Assembly (NCBI GenBank): GCA_020853255.1 | Contig: JADYZI010000057.1 | Coordinates: 1-14,536 of the forward strand | Reading direction: 5' to 3' | DNA from: Acidobacteriota bacterium | Lineage (GTDB): Bacteria > Acidobacteriota > Blastocatellia > Pyrinomonadales > Pyrinomonadaceae | DNA length: 14,536 bases | In this document: piece after piece, positions 6,749 to 14,088 of the stretch | Layout of the letters: each line of letters opens with the position of its first letter | Numbering within the stretch: the stretch's first letter is position 1 | Notes under the pieces: model-generated | The model's database searches: none | Told to the model about the DNA's origin: nothing | What the model saw: only the letters and a program-made list of their open reading frames with translations | Made by a program: the position numbers and the translations under genes

Positions 6749-8023
6749 ATGACCATTCTACGAGACCTTCTGCGCAAGGTGCCATTTCCGATCAAATTCC
6801 GCGTTGCCAAACTCCTCTTTCGGCTCGGCTTTCCTGTTCTCAATCGGTTCCGGCTGTTGAACGAACTGGCAACTCCGCCGGAAACCATGTCAAGGCTGGC
6901 TGCGGTGAAGAACCGCGATATTGAGATACTGGTTGTCCTTGACCGCTTGCCTCTGCCCGCCAAAGATGCGGCCCGCGTTAGAATGCTGGCGATCTTAAAG
7001 ATCCTCACGCAATTCGCGGGCGTAACGCTGATTCCACTCTATCATCGTTTTGCGAATTCAGATCATGAGAAGGCCGTCAGAGAACTCGGGATCGAGATCG
7101 TTGGCGTATTCGATCTCGAATCGGCCCTCGGCGGCCGTCATTTTGACATCGCGTTGATCAGCTACCCGCACGTGGCCGACTATATGATGCCGGTCGTAAG
7201 GCTCGAATTTCCTGAGGCAAACGTCATCTTCGATACGGTCGATGTTCAGTTCGTGAGACTTCGTCGCGAAGCCGCTGTTAGCGGGAGCAGACCGATCGCT
7301 CGTGAAGCTGAAAAGGTGAGAAACATTGAGGTGCGGATCGCGAATGAAGCCGGCCAAACATGGTGCGTGACGGCGAATGATCGCGAGTTTCTCCTGGCGG
7401 AAGCTCCGGCGGCCAAGATCAAAGTTGTGCCGAACATCCATACGGCCCACGATGGCGGCCCGCCATTTGAAGAACGAAATGGCCTTCTGTTCATCGGAAA
7501 TTTCGAGCACCGCCCCAATGTTGACGCGGTAAACTGGCTGCTTGATGAGATACTTCCGCTCGCCGGCGAAGAGGGCCGCAGGATCAAACTGCATATTGTA
7601 GGCGGCGGTATTCCGCCGGCTATTGCCGGACGAAGATCCGAAAATGTTATCCTGCACGGGTTTGCGGAGGACGTCGAGCCGTTTTACCGCCGATGCCGCC
7701 TGGTTGTCGCTCCGCTCAGGTTCGGCGGCGGAATGAAGGGAAAGATCGGCGAGGCGATGTCATTCGGCGTGCCGGTCGTGACAACGGCCATCGGGGCGGA
7801 GGGATTTGGCCTGATCGACGGCACGCATGCGTTGATCGCAGATGATGCGCCCAGCTTTGCCGCAAATATCCTGCGCGCTTATCATAGTAAGGAAATGTGG
7901 CAGACACTTTCAGATAACGGGCTTTCCTATATTGACGCGAATCTTTCGCCCAAAATGGCCGAAACGCATATTCGCGAAGCTTTCGACGCATTATTGCCAG
8001 GCCGCGGCATCTCCCAACGGTGA
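6749..8023 (+). CDS. GT4-type glycosyltransferase
   Basis: This GT-B fold glycosyltransferase of 424 residues should transfer a sugar from a nucleotide donor onto a growing surface glycan at the cytoplasmic face of the inner membrane. An N-terminal basic, amphipathic stretch (about 1-55) may help membrane contact. The acceptor-side domain begins near 'EILVVLDRLPLP'. The donor-side domain begins near residue 245 with 'LFIGNFEHRPNVDAV' and contains the GT4-type 'GGMKGKIGEAMSFGVPVV' block near 327-344, which holds the nucleotide-sugar-binding glutamate region. The ATG at 6749 is preferred; an in-frame GTG at 6710 would add 13 residues inside the hairpin/repeat region. The stop overlaps the permease start by four bases, so the two are translationally coupled. 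Sugar and linkage are unknown. Confidence 0.85.
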   Translation: MTILRDLLRKVPFPIKFRVAKLLFRLGFPVLNRFRLLNELATPPETMSRLAAVKNRDIEILVVLDRLPLPAKDAARVRMLAILKILTQFAGVTLIPLYHRFANSDHEKAVRELGIEIVGVFDLESALGGRHFDIALISYPHVADYMMPVVRLEFPEANVIFDTVDVQFVRLRREAAVSGSRPIAREAEKVRNIEVRIANEAGQTWCVTANDREFLLAEAPAAKIKVVPNIHTAHDGGPPFEERNGLLFIGNFEHRPNVDAVNWLLDEILPLAGEEGRRIKLHIVGGGIPPAIAGRRSENVILHGFAEDVEPFYRRCRLVVAPLRFGGGMKGKIGEAMSFGVPVVTTAIGAEGFGLIDGTHALIADDAPSFAANILRAYHSKEMWQTLSDNGLSYIDANLSPKMAETHIREAFDALLPGRGISQR

Positions 8024-8907
8024 ATCGATCTATTACAACTGAAAGCTCCGATCTTGGGCGGCGGGACCTGAACGGCACAGGCGTGGCCGAGCGGCCGATA
8101 ACGGTCATGCGCCCGCCGGGAACCCGGCTGGGCATTGACTGGAGCGAGATATGGCGTTATCGCGAACTGCTTTATTTTCTTGCTGTTCGGGACATAAAGG
8201 TCCGATACAAACAAACGGCTATCGGCGTTGCGTGGGCGGTGCTGCAGCCGGTAGTTTCAACGGTGATCCTCTCTGTCCTTTTCAGCGCCTTCGCGCGGTT
8301 CGACACGCGCTCGGTGCCCTATCCCGTGTTCGCTTTGGCCGGCCTGCTGATCTGGCTGTTCTGTCATTCATCCATCACGATGTCGAGCAACAGCTTTATC
8401 GGCAATACGAATCTGGTCACCAAGGTATATTTCCCAAGATTGATAATGCCGGTGGCGGCAACGCTTGCGTGTGTGCTTGATCTGTTGATAGGCGCTGTCA
8501 TTCTCGCGGGAGTGATGCTCTATTACGGGACGGATCTAACGTGGCAGTTGGCGGCCGCGCCTGTTTTTTTCCTGCTTGCCTTCATCCTGGCGGCTGCGGT
8601 CGGAACACTCTTTTCGGCATTGAATGTCCGATACCGCGATGTTCAATTCGCCCTGCCCTTCATTCTGCAGATTTGGATGCTGGCGTCGCCCGTATTTTAT
8701 CCGACAACACTTTTGCCCGAAAAGTGGCGGGCGATCTTTGCTCTTAATCCGCTGACCGGGATCCTTGAAGGTTTTCGAAGTTCGCTGTTTGGAACTGCGT
8801 TCGAGTGGAAATTGATCGCGATCTCGTGCGTCTCGCTTTTGTTCTTGACGGCGGTCTCGCTTCTGATCTTTCGAAAAATGGAGGACGATTTTGCGGATAT
8901 GATCTGA
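8020..8907 (+). CDS. wzm: ABC-2 polysaccharide export permease (Wzm-like)
   Basis: This is the integral membrane half of an O-antigen or capsule ABC exporter, 295 residues. A cytoplasmic N-terminus of about 45 residues leads into the conserved amphipathic 'DIKVRYKQTAIGVAWAVLQP' (58-77). Six hydrophobic segments follow (roughly 75-92, 103-120, 140-167, 174-200, 208-226 and 264-284). 'NPLTGILEGFR' (243-253) before the last helix is another family hallmark. It should move lipid-linked glycan across the inner membrane, powered by the ATPase encoded next. The start is a GTG overlapping the upstream TGA (GTGA); the ATPase starts eight bases after its stop. Confidence 0.93.
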   Translation: MNRSITTESSDLGRRDLNGTGVAERPITVMRPPGTRLGIDWSEIWRYRELLYFLAVRDIKVRYKQTAIGVAWAVLQPVVSTVILSVLFSAFARFDTRSVPYPVFALAGLLIWLFCHSSITMSSNSFIGNTNLVTKVYFPRLIMPVAATLACVLDLLIGAVILAGVMLYYGTDLTWQLAAAPVFFLLAFILAAAVGTLFSALNVRYRDVQFALPFILQIWMLASPVFYPTTLLPEKWRAIFALNPLTGILEGFRSSLFGTAFEWKLIAISCVSLLFLTAVSLLIFRKMEDDFADMI

Positions 8908-8915
8908 GAAGCGGT

Positions 8916-10130
8916 ATGAACGTGATAACCGTCAATAACCTGTCAAAGCTCTATTTCCTCGGCGACAAGCCGGCAAATTCCCTGCGCGATACGATCGCCG
9001 GAATGGTGAACTTCTCGGCCTCAAAGCGCCGGCGAACCGAGCTCTGGGCGTTGCGCGATGTTGACTTTACCGTTCGCGATGGCGAGACCCTGGGCATTAT
9101 CGGCCGAAACGGAGCAGGCAAATCAACGCTCCTAAAAATTCTTTCCCGCATCACAAAACCGACGCGCGGCACTGCCGAGATACGCGGGCGTGTCGGGAGC
9201 CTGCTTGAGATCGGCACGGGCTTTCACAGTGAGTTGACCGGACGCGAGAATGTTTATATGAACGGTGCCGTGCTCGGGATGCGGCGGCCGGAGATAAAAC
9301 GAAAGTTTGACGAGATAGTTGCCTTTTCAGAAGTTGAAAAGTTTCTCGATACGCCCGTAAAGCATTATTCCAGCGGGATGTATATGCGGCTTGCGTTCGC
9401 GGTGGCCGCCCATTTGGAACCTGAAATTTTGATCGTAGATGAGGTGTTGGCGGTTGGCGACGCCGAGTTTCAGAGAAAGTGTTTGGGTAAAATGGGCGAA
9501 GTGACCAAGGAAGGCCGTACCGTCATTTTCGTCAGTCATCAAATGGGTTCGGTCGCGCAGCTTTGCCAGCGGTCGCTGCTGCTAGATAAAGGGTCGCTCG
9601 CAATGGAAGGGCCGTCGCCGTCGGTCATCGAGCGATATATCAATTTTGGCAAAGAGAAGAACGCCGCATACACGGCTGATGCGGCGTCAATGGAACGCGA
9701 GGTTTACGTTCGAAGTGCGGCGGTCACCGACGCCGGAGGCAGGGAATGTGACGCCTTTCGCCATGATGAAGCAATGTCGATAAAGGTGGAGTGCGGCGTC
9801 AACCATCTTCTTCGCGGAACGGAGCTTCGCATGGTGATCAGGGATAGACGCGGGATAACAGTCTTTACGGCGGACGCAGAACTCGGCGCCTTGAGCGATA
9901 AGACCGAGACGTTTGCGGCGGAGTTCGGCATACCGGCAAATTTCCTTCGGCCGAACAGCTATTCGGTCACGCTCGCGCTGTTCGTCCCGCACCAGCACAT
10001 TTTTGAGCTGCTTGAGGATGTCGCGTTCTTTTCCGTCTTTGACGGCGGAACGAAATACGCGCAAAGCGAGGGAATGGATTACGGTGTAGTATTTTCTCCG
10101 TGTACCACGTCGGTCCGGCCGATCGATTGA
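8916..10130 (+). CDS. wzt: Polysaccharide export ATPase with C-terminal domain (Wzt-like)
   Basis: This nucleotide-binding subunit has 404 residues. The Walker A motif is GRNGAGKST (63-71), the ABC signature is YSSGM (151-155), Walker B is ILIVDE (171-176) followed by 'VLAVGD', and the H-loop histidine is H208. These are the typical Wzt/TagH/KpsT-type motifs. Residues about 250-400 form an extra beta-rich domain, as in O-antigen Wzt proteins whose C-terminal domain binds the finished glycan end and gates export. That suggests a capped or specifically recognised chain here. The start is ATG 8916, eight bases after the permease stop, with GAGAAGCGG just upstream; a longer in-frame opening at 8805 lies inside the permease gene and is rejected. 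Ligand specificity cannot be read from the sequence. Confidence 0.93.
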   Translation: MNVITVNNLSKLYFLGDKPANSLRDTIAGMVNFSASKRRRTELWALRDVDFTVRDGETLGIIGRNGAGKSTLLKILSRITKPTRGTAEIRGRVGSLLEIGTGFHSELTGRENVYMNGAVLGMRRPEIKRKFDEIVAFSEVEKFLDTPVKHYSSGMYMRLAFAVAAHLEPEILIVDEVLAVGDAEFQRKCLGKMGEVTKEGRTVIFVSHQMGSVAQLCQRSLLLDKGSLAMEGPSPSVIERYINFGKEKNAAYTADAASMEREVYVRSAAVTDAGGRECDAFRHDEAMSIKVECGVNHLLRGTELRMVIRDRRGITVFTADAELGALSDKTETFAAEFGIPANFLRPNSYSVTLALFVPHQHIFELLEDVAFFSVFDGGTKYAQSEGMDYGVVFSPCTTSVRPID

Positions 10131-10140
10131 TCGATCTTTT

Positions 10141-11964
10141 ATGGCGAAGCGAAAGCTAAAAGGCCTTTTCATAAATAACGTCAAGGCGCAGTGCAGTATC
10201 TACGAATCCGGAAAGATGGTCTATGACTGTCTTGTCCCTTCGGAAAGGTATTCGCTGGATTATACTGAGATCACCCGCACGTCGCTTGAGCTTCCGGCGG
10301 GCTATGACTTCTATTTCTTCAACCATCATTTCGAACGATGGTACTGGCTCGACACGTCTAAGATAAAAAGCATCGTGCCCGGTGTTGTGATGACACTTGT
10401 CCTTGAAGTATCGCCGAATGATCCGTTCGTGTTTTGTTCGCCCGATGATTTCGATGCTTATATTGTTGTCGATCCGACGCTTAAGATCCGAAAACAAGGC
10501 GTTTACGCATTTCCACGCCCGCTCGAGACAGCTCGCGGGTCGGCCGCACTGCCGGCCCATGACATCCCGGTCATCGGCAGCTTTGGCTTCGGCACGCCGG
10601 GAAAGGGATTTGAACATGTGGTCGATGCCGTCAATCGCGAATTTGACCGGGCGATCGTTCGGCTTAATATCCCGCGGGCGTCGTACTGGGACCAGGACGG
10701 AAGCATCGGCGCCGCGATGGCGAAAATGTGCATGGACCGCGCAAATCCAGGTATCGACGTGATCGTCACGCACGACTTTATGTCGAAGGAAGAGTTGATC
10801 GACTGGTGCCGAGCAAACACGCTGAACTGTTTTCTTTACGACCGCAACCTGCCTGGGCTTGCGGCCACGACCGATCAGGCGATCACCGCGGGCCGGCCGA
10901 TGATAACGTCAAAGAACGACACGTTCCGCCACATTCAAAAATACATAAAGCCGTTTCCGTATCAAACATTGCGCCAAGCCATCGAGCGAACGCCGGCAAA
11001 TATTGCCGAACTGCAGCACGATTGGTCACCGCAAAAATTCCGCGAACGGTTTGAGACGGTGCTCGATGATCTTCAGTTTGCAGACGCTGAACCGGCAGGT
11101 TCTGGTACGGTGACCTTGCAAGTAAAACCCGGATCATTCATCCAGGACATCCGTGCAAAGGTCGCCTTGCGGACCAGGTTGAAAAGGCTGATCGATAAAA
11201 CCGGATTAAAGCCGCAGCGATCCAGCCGACGGCGGAGGCCTTCGCGGTCCTATTCGCAGTTTGGCGAGGACCTGATCATCTTCAACCTCTTGAATGACCT
11301 TGCGGTCCAGGGAGCCTCGTATCTCGATGTTGGAGCGAACGACCCGGAATTTATCAGCAACACTTTTCTTTTCTACAAGGAAGGTTTCTCGGGCGTGCTG
11401 GTCGAACCGGACCCGTCGCTTGCAGGCAAACTCAGGTCACGCCGGCCCAAAGATATACTGCTGAACGCGGGCATTGGAATAGGCGACGGGGCAGCCGAGG
11501 CTGATTTCTATATGTTCGCCGAGAAGAACAACGGCCTTGGCACATTCTCCGCCGAAAACGCCCGGTTTGCGGAAGAAAAGGGCCTGTTCGGCGAAAAGCG
11601 GCCAGTCATTGGGATAAAAAGGGTGCTGCTCCTGAACATCAACGCGGTCATTGCCGAAAACTTTACCGAGTGTCCTGACCTTATCTCGATAGACATTGAA
11701 GGCTGGGACCTTCAGGTCCTCAAGACCTTTGATTTTGAGCGATACAGCCCGGCGATCTTTTGCGTCGAGACGCTGGCCTACGATGACAATGGCGGCACTT
11801 ACAGGATCCGCGAGATCTACGAGCTGTTTGAACAGAACGGCTACTTGCTGCACAAAGAGACCGAAGCGAACGCGATCTTTGTAAACCGGAACCTGTACGA
11901 ATTTCGTCAATACCAAAAAGCGAATGGGCAAACCCGCAATGCCAAGGCGGCGTCCGCGTTGTGA
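10141..11964 (+). CDS. Glycosyltransferase-like / FkbM methyltransferase fusion
   Basis: The product has 607 residues in two parts. Residues 1-310 look GT-B-like: 'GSFGFGTPGKGFEHVVDAV' (146-164) resembles the start of the donor-binding half, 'VIVTHDFMSKEELI' (207-220) and 'DQAITAGRPMITSK' (245-258) the later strands. The usual GT4 E-x7-E pattern is not evident, so activity is uncertain. A basic linker (about 330-370, with RSSRRRRPSR at 360-369) leads to an FkbM-type SAM methyltransferase (371-590): 'YSQFGED' (371-377), SAM motif 'LDVGAN' (395-400), 'VEPDP' (421-425) and 'IDIEGWD' (517-523). FkbM enzymes usually O-methylate sugars or similar hydroxyls. The likely job is adding or handling a sugar and methylating it in the same glycan. 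It starts 10 bp after wzt with no clear ribosome-binding site. Confidence 0.82.
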   Translation: MAKRKLKGLFINNVKAQCSIYESGKMVYDCLVPSERYSLDYTEITRTSLELPAGYDFYFFNHHFERWYWLDTSKIKSIVPGVVMTLVLEVSPNDPFVFCSPDDFDAYIVVDPTLKIRKQGVYAFPRPLETARGSAALPAHDIPVIGSFGFGTPGKGFEHVVDAVNREFDRAIVRLNIPRASYWDQDGSIGAAMAKMCMDRANPGIDVIVTHDFMSKEELIDWCRANTLNCFLYDRNLPGLAATTDQAITAGRPMITSKNDTFRHIQKYIKPFPYQTLRQAIERTPANIAELQHDWSPQKFRERFETVLDDLQFADAEPAGSGTVTLQVKPGSFIQDIRAKVALRTRLKRLIDKTGLKPQRSSRRRRPSRSYSQFGEDLIIFNLLNDLAVQGASYLDVGANDPEFISNTFLFYKEGFSGVLVEPDPSLAGKLRSRRPKDILLNAGIGIGDGAAEADFYMFAEKNNGLGTFSAENARFAEEKGLFGEKRPVIGIKRVLLLNINAVIAENFTECPDLISIDIEGWDLQVLKTFDFERYSPAIFCVETLAYDDNGGTYRIREIYELFEQNGYLLHKETEANAIFVNRNLYEFRQYQKANGQTRNAKAASAL

Positions 11965-11967
11965 TCT

Positions 11968-13230
11968 ATGCATTTGAAACGTATCAGCACCTGCCGGGTT
12001 TGCGGCTCCGCGGCGTTGGCGCCGGCCATTGATCTCGGAGAACAGTATCTTCAAGGTTCTTTCATTAAAGAAGGAAAAGAGCTGCCGCCAATGGAAAAGA
12101 TCCCTTGCGAACTTGTCCGCTGCGATCCGCAAACGGACAGAGAGGCCTGCGGCCTGCTGCAAATGAGGCACAGCGTTCCGCCCGAGGTTTTGTACGCCGC
12201 TTATTGGTATCGTTCGGGGACCAATCACACGATGCGTTCGCACCTGAAGGGAATCGCGGATGATCTCGCGCGGCTTTCACAGAAGTATAACGCGGCGGTC
12301 CTGGACATTGGCTGCAACGACGGAACATTGCTGAAAAGCTATCCGGCGGATTTTGTAAAATACGGCATCGACCCTTCGGACGTCGCGCAGGAGGCCGCCG
12401 GCGAAGGGCTCGAGGTCATTCAGGATATTTTTCCTTCACAAAAACTTGACGCCCTGCTCGGCGGCCGAAAGCTCGACATCATTACATCGATCGCGATGTT
12501 CTACGATCTTGAAGATCCCGTCGCCTTTAGTCGTGAGATCAAGGCATTGCTGGCGGACGACGGCATCTGGGCATTTGAAATGTCGTATATGCCAGAGATG
12601 CTCGCGCTGAATTCCTACGATACTATCTGTCATGAACATCTCGAATATTACAGTCTGACGGTGATCGAAAAGATATTGAACATGGCCGGGCTGGAAGTTT
12701 TTGATTTGTCGTTCAACGACATCAACGGCGGCAGTATCAGGTGTTTGGCAACGCACGCGGGAAGCGGCATACATCGGTCTGACCATGGCCAATTGGCTAT
12801 AGATGAGGTGCATGAGCGTGAGGCGGGCCTGAGATTATCTACCGATGAGCCTTACCTGGCATTCCAAAGCAGGATCGAGAAGCAGAGGGATGAACTCCGT
12901 GCGTTGCTTCTCGGCTTAAAGGAACGAGGAAAACGCATCCATATTTACGGGGCATCTACCAAGGGAAATACGATACTTCAGTTCTGCGGCATTGATGATT
13001 CGATCGTCGAATGTGCGGCTGAAAGGAACCCGGACAAGTTCGGAGCGCGAACGCTCGGCACAAATATCCCGATCGTGAGCGAGTCGGAATCACGGGCGAT
13101 GCGGCCGGACTATTATCTGGTCTTGCCGTGGCATTTTAGGGCAGAGTTCATCGAGCGTGAAAGGGAAATGCTTGACAAAGGCGTCGGGTTTATTTTCCCC
13201 TTGCCGACGATAGAGATCGTGAAGCGATGA
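11968..13230 (+). CDS. Zinc-binding SAM C-methyltransferase family protein
   Basis: This three-part methyltransferase of 420 residues is related to the sugar C-3-methyltransferases of the TcaB9/NovU group. The N-terminal zinc-binding domain has C9/C12 and a second pair C52/C61; the second pair is spaced wider than a CxxC. The SAM motif is 'VLDIGCNDGTLL' (111-122). The active-site block 'CHEHLEYYS' (221-229) matches the 'xHEH' site of the family, in which the Glu/His pair takes part in catalysis. The C-terminal domain has 'IHIYGASTKGNT' (324-335) and ends with 'GVGFIFPLPTIEIV'. It probably methylates a nucleotide-linked keto-deoxysugar for the operon's glycan; the exact substrate is unknown. 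It begins three bases after the preceding stop and overlaps the next gene (ATGA), so translation is coupled. Confidence 0.86.
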   Translation: MHLKRISTCRVCGSAALAPAIDLGEQYLQGSFIKEGKELPPMEKIPCELVRCDPQTDREACGLLQMRHSVPPEVLYAAYWYRSGTNHTMRSHLKGIADDLARLSQKYNAAVLDIGCNDGTLLKSYPADFVKYGIDPSDVAQEAAGEGLEVIQDIFPSQKLDALLGGRKLDIITSIAMFYDLEDPVAFSREIKALLADDGIWAFEMSYMPEMLALNSYDTICHEHLEYYSLTVIEKILNMAGLEVFDLSFNDINGGSIRCLATHAGSGIHRSDHGQLAIDEVHEREAGLRLSTDEPYLAFQSRIEKQRDELRALLLGLKERGKRIHIYGASTKGNTILQFCGIDDSIVECAAERNPDKFGARTLGTNIPIVSESESRAMRPDYYLVLPWHFRAEFIEREREMLDKGVGFIFPLPTIEIVKR

Positions 13231-14078
13231 AGGCAATAATTTTCGGATCAGGCGGACAGGACGGCTTCTATATGAAGCAGATGCTCCGCCGTGAGAATGT
13301 TGAGGTTATCGGCGTTTCGAGGTCAGCGGATATCGTTGGCGATGTTGCCGATCGAGCGTTCGTCGGACAGATGATAGCGGCCGAACGCCCGGAATACATC
13401 TTTCATTTTGCGGCATGCTCAACGACCGGGCACGAGGCCGTGTATGAAAATCACGACGCCATTGCGACCGGAACCATCAATATTCTTGAGGCGGCATATC
13501 GCCACTGTCCGGGCAGTAAGGTGTTTCTGTCGGGCAGTGCAATGCAGTTTGAAAATAACGGTACGCCGATCGATGAGCAAACGCCGTTCGTTCCGCTCAG
13601 CCCGTATGCCGTAAGCCGGATCGCTTCAGTTTTTGCGGGGCGATATTACCGTTCATTGGCGATGAGAGTTTACGTAGGCTATCTGTTCAATCACGACAGC
13701 CCGCGGCGTTCACCCAGGCATGTGAACAAGCTGATCGCGGATGCGGCCCGTGAAGGAAAGCAGATCCAGATAGGCGACATATCGGTGAAAAAGGAGTTCA
13801 ATTTCGCCGGCGATATTATGGAAGCCGTCTGGCTTCTTGTGAATCAGGACATAGTTTTCGAGGCTGTCATCGGCAGCGGACAGGCCCATAAAATTGAAGA
13901 ATGGCTGGAACTTTGTTTTGGCATAGCGGGAAAGGACTGGCGGGAATATGTCAGTGAAACGCCGAACTTCAAGAGCGAATATCGAACACTGGTATCGGAT
14001 CCCGCCCTTATCATGTCGCTCGGATGGCGGCCGAAGGTTGATATTGGCCCTCTGGCAAGGATAATGATGGAGAGGTAA
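13227..14078 (+). CDS. GDP-mannose 4,6-dehydratase-like SDR with altered active site
   Basis: This extended short-chain dehydrogenase of 283 residues is shorter than typical GMD (about 320-370). The nucleotide-binding loop is 'GSGGQDG' (7-13). Several GMD-like blocks are clear: 'IFHFAA' (58-63), 'SPYAVS' (125-130), 'GYLFNHDSPRR' (151-161) and 'LGWRPKVD' near the end. Catalytic positions differ. Spacing from Tyr127 without gaps puts Gly103 where GMD has Thr and Ala105 where it has Glu, and the YxxxK lysine is Arg131. Ser102 or Ser104 might stand in. It may therefore be a reductase, epimerase or non-dehydratase, or an inactive partner, rather than a true GMD. The ATG overlaps the preceding stop (ATGA), so it is made together with the C-methyltransferase, and probably acts on the same nucleotide sugar. 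Confidence 0.85.
   Translation: MKAIIFGSGGQDGFYMKQMLRRENVEVIGVSRSADIVGDVADRAFVGQMIAAERPEYIFHFAACSTTGHEAVYENHDAIATGTINILEAAYRHCPGSKVFLSGSAMQFENNGTPIDEQTPFVPLSPYAVSRIASVFAGRYYRSLAMRVYVGYLFNHDSPRRSPRHVNKLIADAAREGKQIQIGDISVKKEFNFAGDIMEAVWLLVNQDIVFEAVIGSGQAHKIEEWLELCFGIAGKDWREYVSETPNFKSEYRTLVSDPALIMSLGWRPKVDIGPLARIMMER
14069..14075 (+). promoter_or_regulatory. Ribosome-binding site for the last gene
   Basis: GGAGAGG lies at the end of the preceding gene, 13 bases before the ATG at 14089. The spacer is A/T-rich. It is the best Shine-Dalgarno-like sequence near this start and supports ATG 14089, although the spacing is longer than ideal. Confidence 0.4.
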
Positions 14079-14088
14079 TTTTTATTTT

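Noticed and set aside
6442..6924. 160-codon open frame across the intergenic gap and the start of the glycosyltransferase gene
   Set aside because: It runs through both repeat elements and into the glycosyltransferase in another frame. Its low-complexity translation (Thr/Lys-rich 'TTKTT', 'KNTKSA') is typical of frames over CTTTGTG repeats.
8805..8915. N-terminal extension of the Wzt-like ATPase
   Set aside because: These 37 extra codons lie wholly within or just past the permease gene in another frame. The ATG at 8916 gives the normal Wzt start and has a purine-rich site before it.
10118..10136. GATCGATT/GATCGATC near-repeat between wzt and the fusion gene
   Set aside because: It is a short 8-base imperfect direct repeat overlapping the wzt stop. 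It forms no good hairpin and has no T-tract; chance is likely.
11437..12243. 268-codon minus-strand open frame across the fusion and C-methyltransferase genes
   Set aside because: It lies antisense to two genes with clear SAM-methyltransferase motifs and breaks the tight operon order; no domain features are visible.
11968..13230. Cys221 in place of the expected Tyr in the 'YHEH' site and wide C52/C61 spacing of the C-methyltransferase
   Set aside because: As far as I recall, 'CHEHLEYYS' and the wider second cysteine pair occur together in a subgroup of this family, so they look like subgroup features and not damage.
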